In this document: piece by piece, positions 7,666 to 15,422 of the stretch
How positions within the stretch are numbered: the first letter of the stretch is position 1
Layout of the letters: every line of letters begins with the position of its first letter
Source: an uncultured Oribacterium sp.
Lineage (GTDB): Bacteria; Bacillota; Clostridia; Lachnospirales; Lachnospiraceae
Reading direction: 5' to 3'
Length of the DNA stretch: 42,981 nucleotides
Assembly (NCBI GenBank): GCA_900772695.1
Contig: CAAGRO010000442.1
Coordinates: 1 to 42,981, forward strand
Notes under the pieces: generated by a model
Database searches by the model: none
Seen by the model: only the letters and a program-made list of their open reading frames with translations
What the model was told of the DNA's origin: nothing
Translations under genes and position numbers: made by a program

Positions 7666-9228
7666 ATGAAGAAATATTTAATGGCGATCGACGCCGGAAC
7701 CGGAAGCGTACGTGCGGTTCTCTTCGATGTAGAGGGTAATCAGATCGGCTGCTCCCAGCACGAGTGGACGCATAACGAAGACCCGCGTTTTCCGGGCAGC
7801 ATGGACTTCGACTGGACCTTCAACTGGAAACTGGCCAGCAGCTGCGTGCGAAATGTACTCGCCGAAACCGGCATCGACCCGACAGATATCGCGGCGATTT
7901 CGACCACCTGTATGCGTGAGGGTATCCTCCTGTACGATCAGGATGGAAACGAGATCTGGGCCTGCGCCAATGTCGACGCCCGTAGCACAGATGAAGTAGG
8001 GGAACTGATTCGGATGGATCCGGATCTCGAGCTTGCGCTGTATCAGAAGTCCGGTCAGAGCTATGCGCTCAATGCAATCCCTCGTATTCTGTGGGTAAAG
8101 AACAATCTCCCGGAGATTTACGAAAAGACCGCAAAGGTCGGCATGTTTAACGACTGGCTGATCTACAAGCTGACCGGCGTACTCGCCGTCGAGCCGAGCA
8201 ACGGCTCGACCACTGGTCTTCTGGATCTGCAGACCCGTGCATGGGATACCGACATCGCTGCAAAGTGTCATCTGCGCACCGATATCTTCCCGGATGTCCT
8301 GGAATGCGGATCGATCGCAGGTGCTGTCACCGCAAAGGGCGCTGCCGAAACAGGTCTCGCAGAGGGAACACCGGTCGTCGTGGGTGGCGGTGACTGTCAG
8401 CTCGGTACCATCGGTGTCGGTGCATGCAAACCGGGTGAAGCTGCGGTATTCGGTGGCAGCTTCTGGCAGTATGAATTTAATACCGACAGCGGAAAGACGG
8501 ACCCATACGGACGCGTCCGTGTAAACTGTCATGCGGTACCCGGTGTTTGGCAGTACGAGGCACTTGCGTTTAAGCCGGGTCTCGTGATGCGCTGGTTCCG
8601 CGATGGTTTCTGTCAGGAGGAAAAGAGAAAAGCAAAGGAAATCGGTGACGATCCGTACAATCTGATGAATCGTGAAGCCGAGAAGATCCCGGCCGGATGC
8701 TATGGCATGATGTGCTGCTTCAGTGATGTGATGAACTTTATCAACTGGAAGCATGCTGCGCCGACCTTCACAAATTTCGAGCTTTTACCGGAGAAGTTTA
8801 ACAAGTATACCTTCTACCGCTCAATCCTGGAAAATACCGCGATGCTGGTGAAGGGGCATATCGAGCTCGTTAAGGAAGCCACCGGAAACGAACCGGACAA
8901 GCTGATCTTCGCCGGCGGTGCATCCGTCAGTGATTTATGGTCACAGATTCTCGCCGATGTCACCGGAAAGACGGTGGTCACACCGGTCGTAAAGGAGGCA
9001 ACCGCGCTCGGTGCTGCCATTCTGGCCGGCTACGGCGTCGGAATCTATCCTTCCATCGCAGAAGGCGCTGCCCGCTGCGCAAAGGTCGATAAAACCTTTA
9101 CACCGAATTTCGAAAATAAAAAGATCTACGATGAGATGTATCCGGTATGGCGGGAGGTCTATAAGGCAAACCTCGCGCTCTGCGACCGAAAGCTCACGAA
9201 GAATATGTGGATCGCACCAGGCCTGTAA
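7666..9228 (+). CDS. lsrK: LsrK autoinducer-2 kinase (FGGY family)
   Basis: A 520-residue FGGY-family kinase that matches enterobacterial LsrK in its most specific segments: MAIDAGTGSVRAVLFD at the N-terminus, MREGILLYD, IWACANVDAR, PSNGSTTGLLDL and the C-terminal WIAPGL. The GGGD motif carries the expected catalytic Asp (about residue 243). It would phosphorylate imported AI-2 in the cytosol, trapping it and creating the LsrR inducer. The ATG at 7666 is chosen because AAAGGA lies 12 bases upstream; the ATG at 7654 directly abuts that site. It follows lsrR by 33 bases in one operon. Confidence 0.92.
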   Translation: MKKYLMAIDAGTGSVRAVLFDVEGNQIGCSQHEWTHNEDPRFPGSMDFDWTFNWKLASSCVRNVLAETGIDPTDIAAISTTCMREGILLYDQDGNEIWACANVDARSTDEVGELIRMDPDLELALYQKSGQSYALNAIPRILWVKNNLPEIYEKTAKVGMFNDWLIYKLTGVLAVEPSNGSTTGLLDLQTRAWDTDIAAKCHLRTDIFPDVLECGSIAGAVTAKGAAETGLAEGTPVVVGGGDCQLGTIGVGACKPGEAAVFGGSFWQYEFNTDSGKTDPYGRVRVNCHAVPGVWQYEALAFKPGLVMRWFRDGFCQEEKRKAKEIGDDPYNLMNREAEKIPAGCYGMMCCFSDVMNFINWKHAAPTFTNFELLPEKFNKYTFYRSILENTAMLVKGHIELVKEATGNEPDKLIFAGGASVSDLWSQILADVTGKTVVTPVVKEATALGAAILAGYGVGIYPSIAEGAARCAKVDKTFTPNFENKKIYDEMYPVWREVYKANLALCDRKLTKNMWIAPGL

Positions 9229-9360
9229 GTAATGAACTGTGGAGCACAGACTTTTAAGCCTGTCCGCACCTGATTCATACATTTTCGGCTATATCCGATT
9301 TGTATAGTAACTTGTAGTGAAACTCAGATACCGAGTTCACAGAATAGAGAGGGAATAGAA

Positions 9361-9711
9361 ATGTTTGTAGTGAATGAAAGAGATTTTGAATACCGTTTCG
9401 GTGACAGCGGCCCGAAGTATCTGATGAAGGGCCCACGCATGAACTATGCACTGGTTCAGTTCCAGCCGGGACAGGATTTCCAGGCACACTATCATAATGT
9501 CATGGAAGAGAACTTCTATATCTTAGAGGGAAAAGTCGATATCGTGGTCGACGGCGTCTGTCACACCTTAACCGAAGGCGATTTCATCCACATCGAGCCG
9601 GGTGAGGTGCACTATGTAAAGAACGCCTACGACAAGCAGATCAGGATGGTTTCTACCCTTGCGCCTTTCCAGGAAGTGGATAAGGTCAATGTAGAGAATC
9701 CTGTATACTGA
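9361..9711 (+). CDS. Small single-domain cupin protein, candidate LsrG substitute
   Basis: A 116-residue cupin. Motif 1 is seen as HYH at residues 43-45 followed by EE at 49-50 and ILEG. Motif 2 is GDFIHIEPGEVH with His84. Together they give a complete metal-binding set of two or three His and a Glu. It has a good ribosome binding site (GAGAGGG) and lies 132 bases after lsrK, before a strong terminator, so it probably belongs to the lsrRK transcript. Classical lsr operons end with lsrG, a ferredoxin-fold enzyme that isomerises phospho-AI-2; none is present here. Cupins include many sugar isomerases, so a role in phospho-AI-2 isomerisation is a reasonable inference but unproven. Confidence 0.75.
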   Translation: MFVVNERDFEYRFGDSGPKYLMKGPRMNYALVQFQPGQDFQAHYHNVMEENFYILEGKVDIVVDGVCHTLTEGDFIHIEPGEVHYVKNAYDKQIRMVSTLAPFQEVDKVNVENPVY

Positions 9712-9747
9712 TTTCTGAATATCCATTTCTGTATATTCGTTCGAAAG

Positions 9748-9785
9748 AAAACGGAGGCCGTCCATCAGGACCACCTCCGTTTTTA
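9748..9785 (+). terminator. Terminator after the cupin gene
   Basis: ACGGAGG and CCTCCGT arms enclose an inner GTCC/GGAC stem with an ATCA loop, followed by TTTTT on the + strand. The stem is preceded by an A run, so it may also work on the minus strand for metA, which ends at 9867. Confidence 0.8.
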
Positions 9786-9866
9786 CTGTCTCAATGCATG
9801 TATACCGCCACGGTGCCGCAGGACATCACGCATTATCTTTCTGAAACCATACGCACACCATCCGGT

Positions 9867-10868
9867 TCAGGACTTCTTTCCGGCCATCATGATCGTATCA
9901 CGTTCTTCCACATGGTCGCCCTTCAGATAACTGTCCGTCTGCACCGGTGACAGCTCATGAAGGTCATACGGGGTCTCCTGATACACGAAGTTCAGCCAGT
10001 TCGTGTAGGTGCAGTTCGAGGTCGAACGCCAGCTGAGGACGGGTTCCTTTGATGGATCATTGTCCTCATAATAACCAACGGGAAGCTTCGGGTTGAGGCC
10101 CTTCTTCACATCGCGCTTATACTCCTTATCCAGGTCGTACTTATCATACTCGGAGTGGCCGGTGATGAAGATCTGGCGGCTCGAGCAGGCGAGAATCATA
10201 TAGCTGCCGCCCTCTTCCGGCTTCACCGCTTCCGCAACGACATACAGCTCCGGATTCTTCCGGACAGCCTCCTCATCGATCCCTGTATAGCGGGAGATCG
10301 GCACATTAAAATAATCATCCATGCCGCGCATGATCATCTTCTTCCGGTGAAGCACCTTCTGACGATAGATGCCGGAGAGCTTTTCCGGGAGCAGACGCTT
10401 CTCGATGCCATAATGATAGTAGAGCCCGGCCTGCGCGCCCCAGCAGATGTGAAAGGTTGAGAAGACATGGGTCTCGGACCATTTCATGATTTCCGTAAGC
10501 TCCGGCCAGTACTCTACCTCCTCGAACGGAAGCTTCTCGACCGGTGCGCCGGTGATGATCAGGCCGTCGAAGTACTCCTCCTCCACCTGATCCAGGGTCA
10601 CATAGAACTTATTGAGATGAGAGGCGTCGGTGTGCTTCGACTCGTGGGTCGCCACGGTCATAAAGGTGATCTCCGTCTGAATCGGAAAGTTCGACAGCAC
10701 ACGGAGAATATCAAGCTCTGTATCCTCCTTCAGCGGCATCAGGTTCAGAATCGCGATCCGCAGTGGTCGGATCTCCTGAGACTGCGCCCGTTTCTCATCC
10801 ATCACGAAGATGTTCTCGTTCTCCAGGATATGCTTCGCAGGTAAATCATTCTGTACTTTAATCGGCAT
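9867..10868 (-). CDS. metA: Homoserine O-acyltransferase MetA (probable acetyltransferase)
   Basis: A 333-residue MetA-family enzyme that activates homoserine for methionine synthesis. The catalytic Cys is C142 in FHICWGAQAG, and the His/Glu pair is H238/E240 in GHSEYD. Residue 111 is Glu (GAPVEKL). In this family Glu111 marks acetyl-CoA use and Gly111 marks succinyl-CoA use, so O-acetylhomoserine is the expected product. The gene diverges from metK. Its promoter overlaps the metK promoter, but its leader (10869-10963) contains only a simple 9-bp hairpin and no SAM riboswitch. The 82 bases between the cupin terminator and metA hold nothing else recognisable. Confidence 0.93.
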   Translation of the reverse strand: MPIKVQNDLPAKHILENENIFVMDEKRAQSQEIRPLRIAILNLMPLKEDTELDILRVLSNFPIQTEITFMTVATHESKHTDASHLNKFYVTLDQVEEEYFDGLIITGAPVEKLPFEEVEYWPELTEIMKWSETHVFSTFHICWGAQAGLYYHYGIEKRLLPEKLSGIYRQKVLHRKKMIMRGMDDYFNVPISRYTGIDEEAVRKNPELYVVAEAVKPEEGGSYMILACSSRQIFITGHSEYDKYDLDKEYKRDVKKGLNPKLPVGYYEDNDPSKEPVLSWRSTSNCTYTNWLNFVYQETPYDLHELSPVQTDSYLKGDHVEERDTIMMAGKKS

Positions 10869-10908
10869 AGGGTACCTCGTTTATGTTTATCTTCAGACAA
10901 GTAAGGCG

Positions 10909-10934
10909 ATTCCTGAATAAAAATGTTCAGGAAT
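10909..10934 (-). promoter_or_regulatory. Hairpin in the metA leader
   Basis: ATTCCTGAA (10909-10917) and TTCAGGAAT (10926-10934) form a perfect 9-bp inverted repeat with an 8-base loop, within the predicted metA 5' leader. No U run follows on the minus strand, so it is not an intrinsic terminator. It may be an operator or an mRNA-stabilising hairpin. Confidence 0.45.
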
Positions 10935-10969
10935 ATGCATTTTCATACAAATAAATGAAACTGACCCAA

Positions 10970-10998
10970 ATTATATCTCGAAATCCTATTGCACACAA
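10970..10998 (-). promoter_or_regulatory. metA promoter
   Basis: On the minus strand TTGTGT (10998-10993) and a perfect TATAAT (10975-10970) are 17 bases apart. The -35 shares two bases (10993-10994) with the metK -35, so polymerase could probably occupy only one promoter at a time. Confidence 0.6.
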
Positions 10999-11017
10999 CT
11001 AAAACTCATGCTATAGT
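10989..11017 (+). promoter_or_regulatory. metK promoter
   Basis: TTGCAC (10989-10994) and TATAGT (11012-11017) have a 17-base spacer. Transcription would begin near 11024, about 30 bases before the SAM riboswitch aptamer. Confidence 0.7.
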
Positions 11018-11052
11018 ACTATCCGCACTCGAGAAATCGGTGCACAATTTCA

Positions 11053-11160
11053 TAACTTATTCAGAGACGGTGGAGCTACATAGGAGCGATGAAGCCGCAG
11101 CAACCCCGGAAACGGAAGGTGCTAACCTGAGCGAACGTTTTGTTTCGAGCAATAAGATGC
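11053..11160 (+). promoter_or_regulatory. SAM-I (S-box) riboswitch upstream of metK
   Basis: The core elements occur in order: P1 strand CTTATT (11056-11061), AGAGA, GATGAAGCC, GCAACC, AAGGTGCTAA, a P4 hairpin with GCGAAC/GTTTCG, and the closing P1 strand AATAAG (11151-11156). This matches the S-box consensus well. Binding of SAM would stabilise P1 and allow the terminator at 11170-11197 to form, switching metK off when SAM is plentiful. Confidence 0.9.
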
Positions 11161-11169
11161 GGATTTTCA

Positions 11170-11197
11170 GCCTGTCGATTGTTCGACAGGCTTTTTT
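11170..11197 (+). terminator. Regulated terminator of the SAM riboswitch
   Basis: A perfect 9-bp stem, GCCTGTCGA/TCGACAGGC with a TTGT loop, is followed by six Ts. It lies 10 bases after the aptamer and about 120 bases before the metK start, as expected for a transcriptional-off S-box expression platform. Confidence 0.88.
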
Positions 11198-11319
11198 ATA
11201 CATCCATCCCCGCAGGGAACTCATCGATCGGGCTTTCCGACGATGTGCCCCACACAGCGACGGATCCGCAAAAAGTCACTTCGAAACACCATTTGGCATA
11301 GGCCAGAAAGGATTTACAC

Positions 11320-12378
11320 ATGTTATTTTCATCAGAGCAGGTATCCAACGGACATCCGGATAAGATCTGTGATCAGATTTCCGATGCTATCGTGACCGAC
11401 ATTCTGCAGCACGACGACCAGAGCCGTATCGCAGCCGAGACCATCATCAAGGATTACGAGATCACCGTGATGGGTGAGATCACTTCGAACTACGAGCCGG
11501 ATTACGACAAGCTGATCCGCGATGTACTCCGCAGCATCGGTCTCACCGATGTCGAGAAATACAACATCCGTTACCTGATTTCCAGACAGTCTCCGGACAT
11601 CGCGATGGGTGTCGACAACGACGGTGCCGGCGACCAGGGCATGATGTTCGGCTATGCGACGAACGAGACCGAGGAGATGCTCCCGATTCCATACGTTCTT
11701 TCCACGAAGGCACTGCTGAAGCTTCGTGCCTACAACCTGAAGGATGGCTTCCAGAAGTTCCGTCCAGATGCAAAGGCACAGGTATCCTTCGATTATGATA
11801 CCCACCGCATCGACACCTTCCTGATCTCCACCCAGCATGCCGAGGAGACCTCTCTCGACGAGGTACGTGAGATCGTTTCCGGCATCATGAAGGAAACTGC
11901 AGAGGAGATGGGCCTCAACACCGACTTCCGTGTGCTGGTGAATCCAACCGGCCGTTTCGTTCTCGGTTCCTCCTTCGCCGATTCCGGCCTGACCGGTCGT
12001 AAGATCATCGCCGACACCTACGGTGGAGCCGCTCATCACGGCGGCGGAGCCTTCTCCGGTAAGGATCCGAGTAAGGTCGACCGTTCCGCAGCTTACATGG
12101 CTCGTAAGATCGCCCGCGATATCGTCAACGCCGGCAAGGCAGATCGCTGTGAGGTACAGCTTGCCTACGCCATCGGCGTTGCAGAGCCGGTTTCCGTATA
12201 TGTCGACTGCTTCGGTACCGAAAAGCAGGATCGTAACACCATCTGGGAGGAAATCAAGCACAACTATGATCTGACCCCGAAGGGCATCACCCGTGCGCTG
12301 GATCTCCGCCACGTCGATTACAACCTGGTATCCAGCTACGGTCACTTCGGCAAGTCCGAGCTTCCATGGGAGAAGTAA
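11320..12378 (+). CDS. metK: S-adenosylmethionine synthetase, short form
   Basis: MetK makes SAM from ATP and methionine. Clear motifs are NGHPDKICDQISDA near the N-terminus, GAGDQGMMFGYATNE near residue 107, NPTGRFVLG, GLTGRKIIADTYGG and HGGGAFSGKDPSKVDRSAAY. The C-terminus ends GHFGKSELPWEK. At 352 residues it is about 30 shorter than the common 380-400-residue enzymes. The loss is mainly in the flexible loop before GAGDQG (only VDND precedes it), the central domain and the C-terminal tail. All recognisable substrate-binding motifs are kept, so it should be active. It has an AAAGGA ribosome binding site and is controlled by the upstream SAM riboswitch. Confidence 0.95.
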   Translation: MLFSSEQVSNGHPDKICDQISDAIVTDILQHDDQSRIAAETIIKDYEITVMGEITSNYEPDYDKLIRDVLRSIGLTDVEKYNIRYLISRQSPDIAMGVDNDGAGDQGMMFGYATNETEEMLPIPYVLSTKALLKLRAYNLKDGFQKFRPDAKAQVSFDYDTHRIDTFLISTQHAEETSLDEVREIVSGIMKETAEEMGLNTDFRVLVNPTGRFVLGSSFADSGLTGRKIIADTYGGAAHHGGGAFSGKDPSKVDRSAAYMARKIARDIVNAGKADRCEVQLAYAIGVAEPVSVYVDCFGTEKQDRNTIWEEIKHNYDLTPKGITRALDLRHVDYNLVSSYGHFGKSELPWEK

Positions 12379-12388
12379 CTTGTCCCAG

Positions 12389-13084
12389 ATGAAGCCGAAA
12401 GAAAAGACACTCTGGCATGATGGTCTTCAGTACGATCTGCTCCTCGGCATCGCCCTGGAGCTGATCGTACTTTTCGTTTCCATCCTCTTCTGGCATATGC
12501 AGTTCCCGAAGCTGGCTGTCGCGAAGGCAGCGGTCCTGAACCTCCTGTACCTCGTACTGGCGCTCCCGCTGCTCGTCGGGATCTTCGGTCTCTGTGCGCG
12601 TTCGATGGAAAACGCATTCTGGACCCGGCTCTTCACGCGGCTCGCATGGCCGGCACTCCTCGCCGGTATCCTCGCTACGCTCATCCTCTGTCTGATTCCA
12701 CCCTACTGCTCCGGCAGCACGAAGCAGAAGCAGTATATGCAGATCGATCAGGGCATCGACGAAAGCATAGTGAACGACCTGCATCAGCTCTTCCCGGAGA
12801 CCATCCTGCCGACCGCCGGTGACGTCTCCTATCAGTACTACAAGTACACGAGCATCCTCGAGAACAGCCTGCACATAAGCCTCGGCGAGACGCTCGACGA
12901 AACCGGCTTCCAGAGAGAAGCTGCCCGCATCGGCGCTCTGCCAATGCTTACATCCGGCACCCGCACGGAAGGCGAGGACATCACGCTCATCTATCTCCAG
13001 ACCCCGGAAGGCCTGATCCTGCACCTGAGCCTCGACGCCGCCTGCCACCGTATCATCTACTCCGCCAGCTGCCGGCAGCACTAA
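12389..13084 (+). CDS. Membrane protein of unknown function downstream of metK
   Basis: About 231 residues. Three hydrophobic segments lie in the first half (roughly residues 18-40, 53-75 and 88-112), followed by a soluble domain of about 115 residues with no motif I recognise. It starts 10 bases after the metK stop, so it is probably co-transcribed under the SAM riboswitch. The ATG at 12389 is used; a TTG at 12380, 7 bases after GGGAG, is an alternative start. Co-regulation hints at a link to methionine or SAM, but it may simply be read-through. It ends at a terminator. Confidence 0.7.
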   Translation: MKPKEKTLWHDGLQYDLLLGIALELIVLFVSILFWHMQFPKLAVAKAAVLNLLYLVLALPLLVGIFGLCARSMENAFWTRLFTRLAWPALLAGILATLILCLIPPYCSGSTKQKQYMQIDQGIDESIVNDLHQLFPETILPTAGDVSYQYYKYTSILENSLHISLGETLDETGFQREAARIGALPMLTSGTRTEGEDITLIYLQTPEGLILHLSLDAACHRIIYSASCRQH

Positions 13085-13113
13085 AAAAGGAGCCCTGAGG
13101 GCCCCTTTTTTAT
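13083..13113 (+). terminator. Bidirectional terminator between the metK operon and tpiA
   Basis: An A run, a short GGAGCCC/GGGCCCC stem with a TGA loop, and six Ts lie between convergent genes. The symmetrical A/T flanks suit both strands. Confidence 0.75.
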
Positions 13114-13114
13114 A

Positions 13115-13864
13115 TTACTTATTGTAGTTCACGATGGTGCCGAAGTCCGGCTTCAGAGATGCACCGCCGATCAGTCCGCCATCGATATCCGGCTGTGCGA
13201 GGAGTTCCTTGCAGTTGCCGGCATTCATGGATCCACCATACTGGATGCGGATCGCCTCTGCGGTATCGGTGTCATAGATCTCAGCGATGGTATCACGGAT
13301 CGCCTTACATACCTCCTCAGCCTGTGCGGAGGTCGCGGTCTTACCGGTTCCGATCGCCCAGATCGGCTCGTACGCGATCACAACGCCCTTCGCCTGATCA
13401 GCGCTTACGCCCTGGAAAGCAATCTTGATCTGCATACGGATCCAGTCCTCCGTGATTCCCTGCTCTCTCTGCTCGAGGGACTCACCACAGCACACGATCG
13501 GCTTCAGGCCCTTCTCAAGCGCCTTCAGGAGCTTCTTATTGATGTCCTCATCGGTCTCATGGAAGTAGCCTCTTCTCTCGGAATGGCCCATGATCACGTA
13601 TTCTACGCCTGCATCTACGAGCATGTCAGCAGAGATCTCACCGGTGTATGCGCCCTTATCCTCGAAATAAAGATTCTCTGCGCCGACATGTACATTGCTG
13701 CCCTTTACAGCATTGACCACTGGTACGAGGTCGATGGCTGGTACACAGTACACAACGTCCACATCCTCATTCTGTACGAGTGGCTTTAACGTCTCGACGA
13801 GCTTCACCGCCTCAGAAGGAACCATGTTCATCTTCCAGTTACCGGCAATAATCTTCTTTCTCAT
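13115..13864 (-). CDS. tpiA: Triosephosphate isomerase
   Basis: A 249-residue TIM-barrel enzyme interconverting dihydroxyacetone phosphate and glyceraldehyde 3-phosphate. The usual markers are present: GNWKMN at the N-terminus with the substrate-binding Asn and Lys, MGHSERR with the catalytic His, AYEPIWAIGTG with the catalytic Glu, and the phosphate-binding GGLIGGASL near the C-terminus. It is the last gene of the gap-pgk-tpiA order common in Firmicutes. A strong terminator (13975-14012) separates it from pgk, so it probably has its own promoter in 13865-13970. Confidence 0.97.
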   Translation of the reverse strand: MRKKIIAGNWKMNMVPSEAVKLVETLKPLVQNEDVDVVYCVPAIDLVPVVNAVKGSNVHVGAENLYFEDKGAYTGEISADMLVDAGVEYVIMGHSERRGYFHETDEDINKKLLKALEKGLKPIVCCGESLEQREQGITEDWIRMQIKIAFQGVSADQAKGVVIAYEPIWAIGTGKTATSAQAEEVCKAIRDTIAEIYDTDTAEAIRIQYGGSMNAGNCKELLAQPDIDGGLIGGASLKPDFGTIVNYNK

Positions 13865-13974
13865 ATAGATACCTCTTTCTTTTTATCACTTCACATATAT
13901 GAAGCATCATAAGCTGTGCGATGGCGCAGCCTTTCATCCATTTATATACGGCACCACAGAACATCCGGGATGAT

Positions 13975-14012
13975 GAAAAAAGCCGGAGGCACTCCCACGG
14001 AAGGCCTCCGGC
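13975..14012 (-). terminator. Terminator after pgk
   Basis: Perfect 9-bp arms GCCGGAGGC and GCCTCCGGC (13982-13990 and 14004-14012) are followed on the minus strand by a T run. It lies 10 bases after the pgk stop. Confidence 0.88.
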
Positions 14013-14022
14013 CACAGTTCAA

Positions 14023-15243
14023 TTAGTTCTTATCATCTGCTGCAGCAACGCCCGGAAGCTCCTTACCCTCAAGGAACTCAAGGGAAGCGCCACCACCCGT
14101 CGAGATATGGCTCATCTTATCGCCATAGCCGAGCTGGTTCACAGCAGCTGCAGAATCGCCGCCACCGATGATGGTTGTCGCATCGGTATCTGCGAGTGCC
14201 TTCGCAACAGCCTTCGTACCAGCCGCAAGGGTCGGGTTCTCGAATACGCCCATCGGGCCGTTCCATACAACGGTCTTTGCGGACTTTACAGCCTCTGCAT
14301 AGAGCTCCGCGGTCTTCGGTCCGATATCCATGCCCATCTTGCCAGCCGGAATCTTGTCAATGTCTACAACCTCTGTATCGATCGGTCCATCGATCGGATC
14401 CGGGAAGTGATCGGTGATAACTGCATCTACCGGAAGAAGAAGCTTCTTACCAAGCTGCTCTGCCTTGGCGATCATCTCCTTGCAGTAGTCAAGCTTCGTC
14501 TCATCACAGAGAGAAGAACCGATCTCGTAGCCCTGTGCCTTTGTGAAGGTGAACGCCATACCGCCACCGATGATGAGGGTATCGCACTTCTCAAGGAGGT
14601 TCGAGATAACATTCAGCTTATCGGCAACCTTCGCACCGCCGAGGATCGCTACGAAAGGACGTACCGGATTCTCAACCGCCTGGCCGAGGAACTGGATCTC
14701 CTTCTGCATCAGGTAGCCAACAACGTGCGGGCCGTTGATGTACTTGGTGACGCCAACATTGGAGCAGTGTGCTCTGTGCGCAGTACCAAATGCATCATTT
14801 ACGAATACATCTGCGAGAGAAGCGAGGTCCTGAGAGAATGCATCTCCATTCTTGGTCTCCTCTGCTCTGTAACGAGTGTTCTCGAGAAGAATCACATCGC
14901 CATCCTTCATCTCAGCAACCGCTGCTCTTGCGTTTGCGCCGACAACCTCAGGATCTGCTGCAAACTTTACTTCCTGGCCGAGAAGCTCGGAAAGTCTCTT
15001 TGCAACCGGAGCGAGGGTCTTGGAAGGCTTATCCTCCTCTGTCTTCACCTTACCGAGGTGGGAGCAGAGAATCACCTTGCCACCGTCAGCGATCAGCTTC
15101 TTGATGGTCGGAAGTGCAGCCACGAGTCTGTTCTCGTCGGTGATCACACCGTTCTTCAGAGGAACGTTGAAGTCGCATCTGCAAAGGACGCGCTTGCCCT
15201 TTACATCGATATCATCCACTGTTAACTTGTTTAAACCTGCCAT
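14023..15243 (-). CDS. pgk: Phosphoglycerate kinase
   Basis: A 406-residue enzyme making ATP from 1,3-bisphosphoglycerate. The N-terminal RCDFNVPLKNG, the SHLGK and TRYRAEE segments, the LGGAKVADKL hinge region and the C-terminal GGGDSAAAV and STGGGASLEFLEGKELPG are typical. The ATG at 15243 (MAGLNKLT) is chosen because AAAGGAG lies 8 bases upstream; a longer frame to 15279 runs through the preceding terminator. It sits between gap and tpiA, with a structured spacer upstream. Confidence 0.97.
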   Translation of the reverse strand: MAGLNKLTVDDIDVKGKRVLCRCDFNVPLKNGVITDENRLVAALPTIKKLIADGGKVILCSHLGKVKTEEDKPSKTLAPVAKRLSELLGQEVKFAADPEVVGANARAAVAEMKDGDVILLENTRYRAEETKNGDAFSQDLASLADVFVNDAFGTAHRAHCSNVGVTKYINGPHVVGYLMQKEIQFLGQAVENPVRPFVAILGGAKVADKLNVISNLLEKCDTLIIGGGMAFTFTKAQGYEIGSSLCDETKLDYCKEMIAKAEQLGKKLLLPVDAVITDHFPDPIDGPIDTEVVDIDKIPAGKMGMDIGPKTAELYAEAVKSAKTVVWNGPMGVFENPTLAAGTKAVAKALADTDATTIIGGGDSAAAVNQLGYGDKMSHISTGGGASLEFLEGKELPGVAAADDKN

Positions 15244-15260
15244 AATAAATCTCCTTTTAT

Positions 15261-15298
15261 AAAAAGAGGCCAGGCCCATGAAGGCCGGACCTCTTTAA
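15261..15298 (-). terminator. Hairpin terminator between gap and pgk
   Basis: On the minus strand AAAGAGG...CCTCTTT arms with an inner GGCC-rich stem end in a T run just before the pgk ribosome binding site. It could terminate or partly attenuate gap transcripts entering pgk. Confidence 0.75.
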
Positions 15299-15314
15299 AG
15301 TCATATCCCTGTTG

Positions 15315-15399
15315 ATCCATGAGAGGGCCGTCCGAAGGACGGAGCGGCGCATGGATGCCTTAGTGGCGAACGTATTCAGAGCCTTGCCCGCGGCAAGGC
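15315..15399 (-). other. Structured spacer between gap and pgk (two hairpins)
   Basis: Two stems besides the terminator are seen. One is GCCTTGCC/GGCAAGGC (15381-15388 and 15392-15399), 8 bp with a 3-base loop. The other is ATCCATG/CATGGAT (15315-15321 and 15350-15356), enclosing CCGTCC/GGACGG (15328-15342). They could be mRNA-processing or stabilising structures, or a small intergenic repeat. Confidence 0.5.
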
Positions 15400-15422
15400 A
15401 ACTTAATATATTCTGAGAGGAA

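Noticed and set aside
10869..10988. Possible SAM riboswitch in the metA leader
   Set aside because: None of the S-box core elements is present on the minus strand; only a simple 9-bp hairpin is seen.
13921..15225. Open frame of 434 codons on the + strand opposite pgk
   Set aside because: It is a mirror of the codon bias of pgk, with no initiation signals or recognisable protein features.
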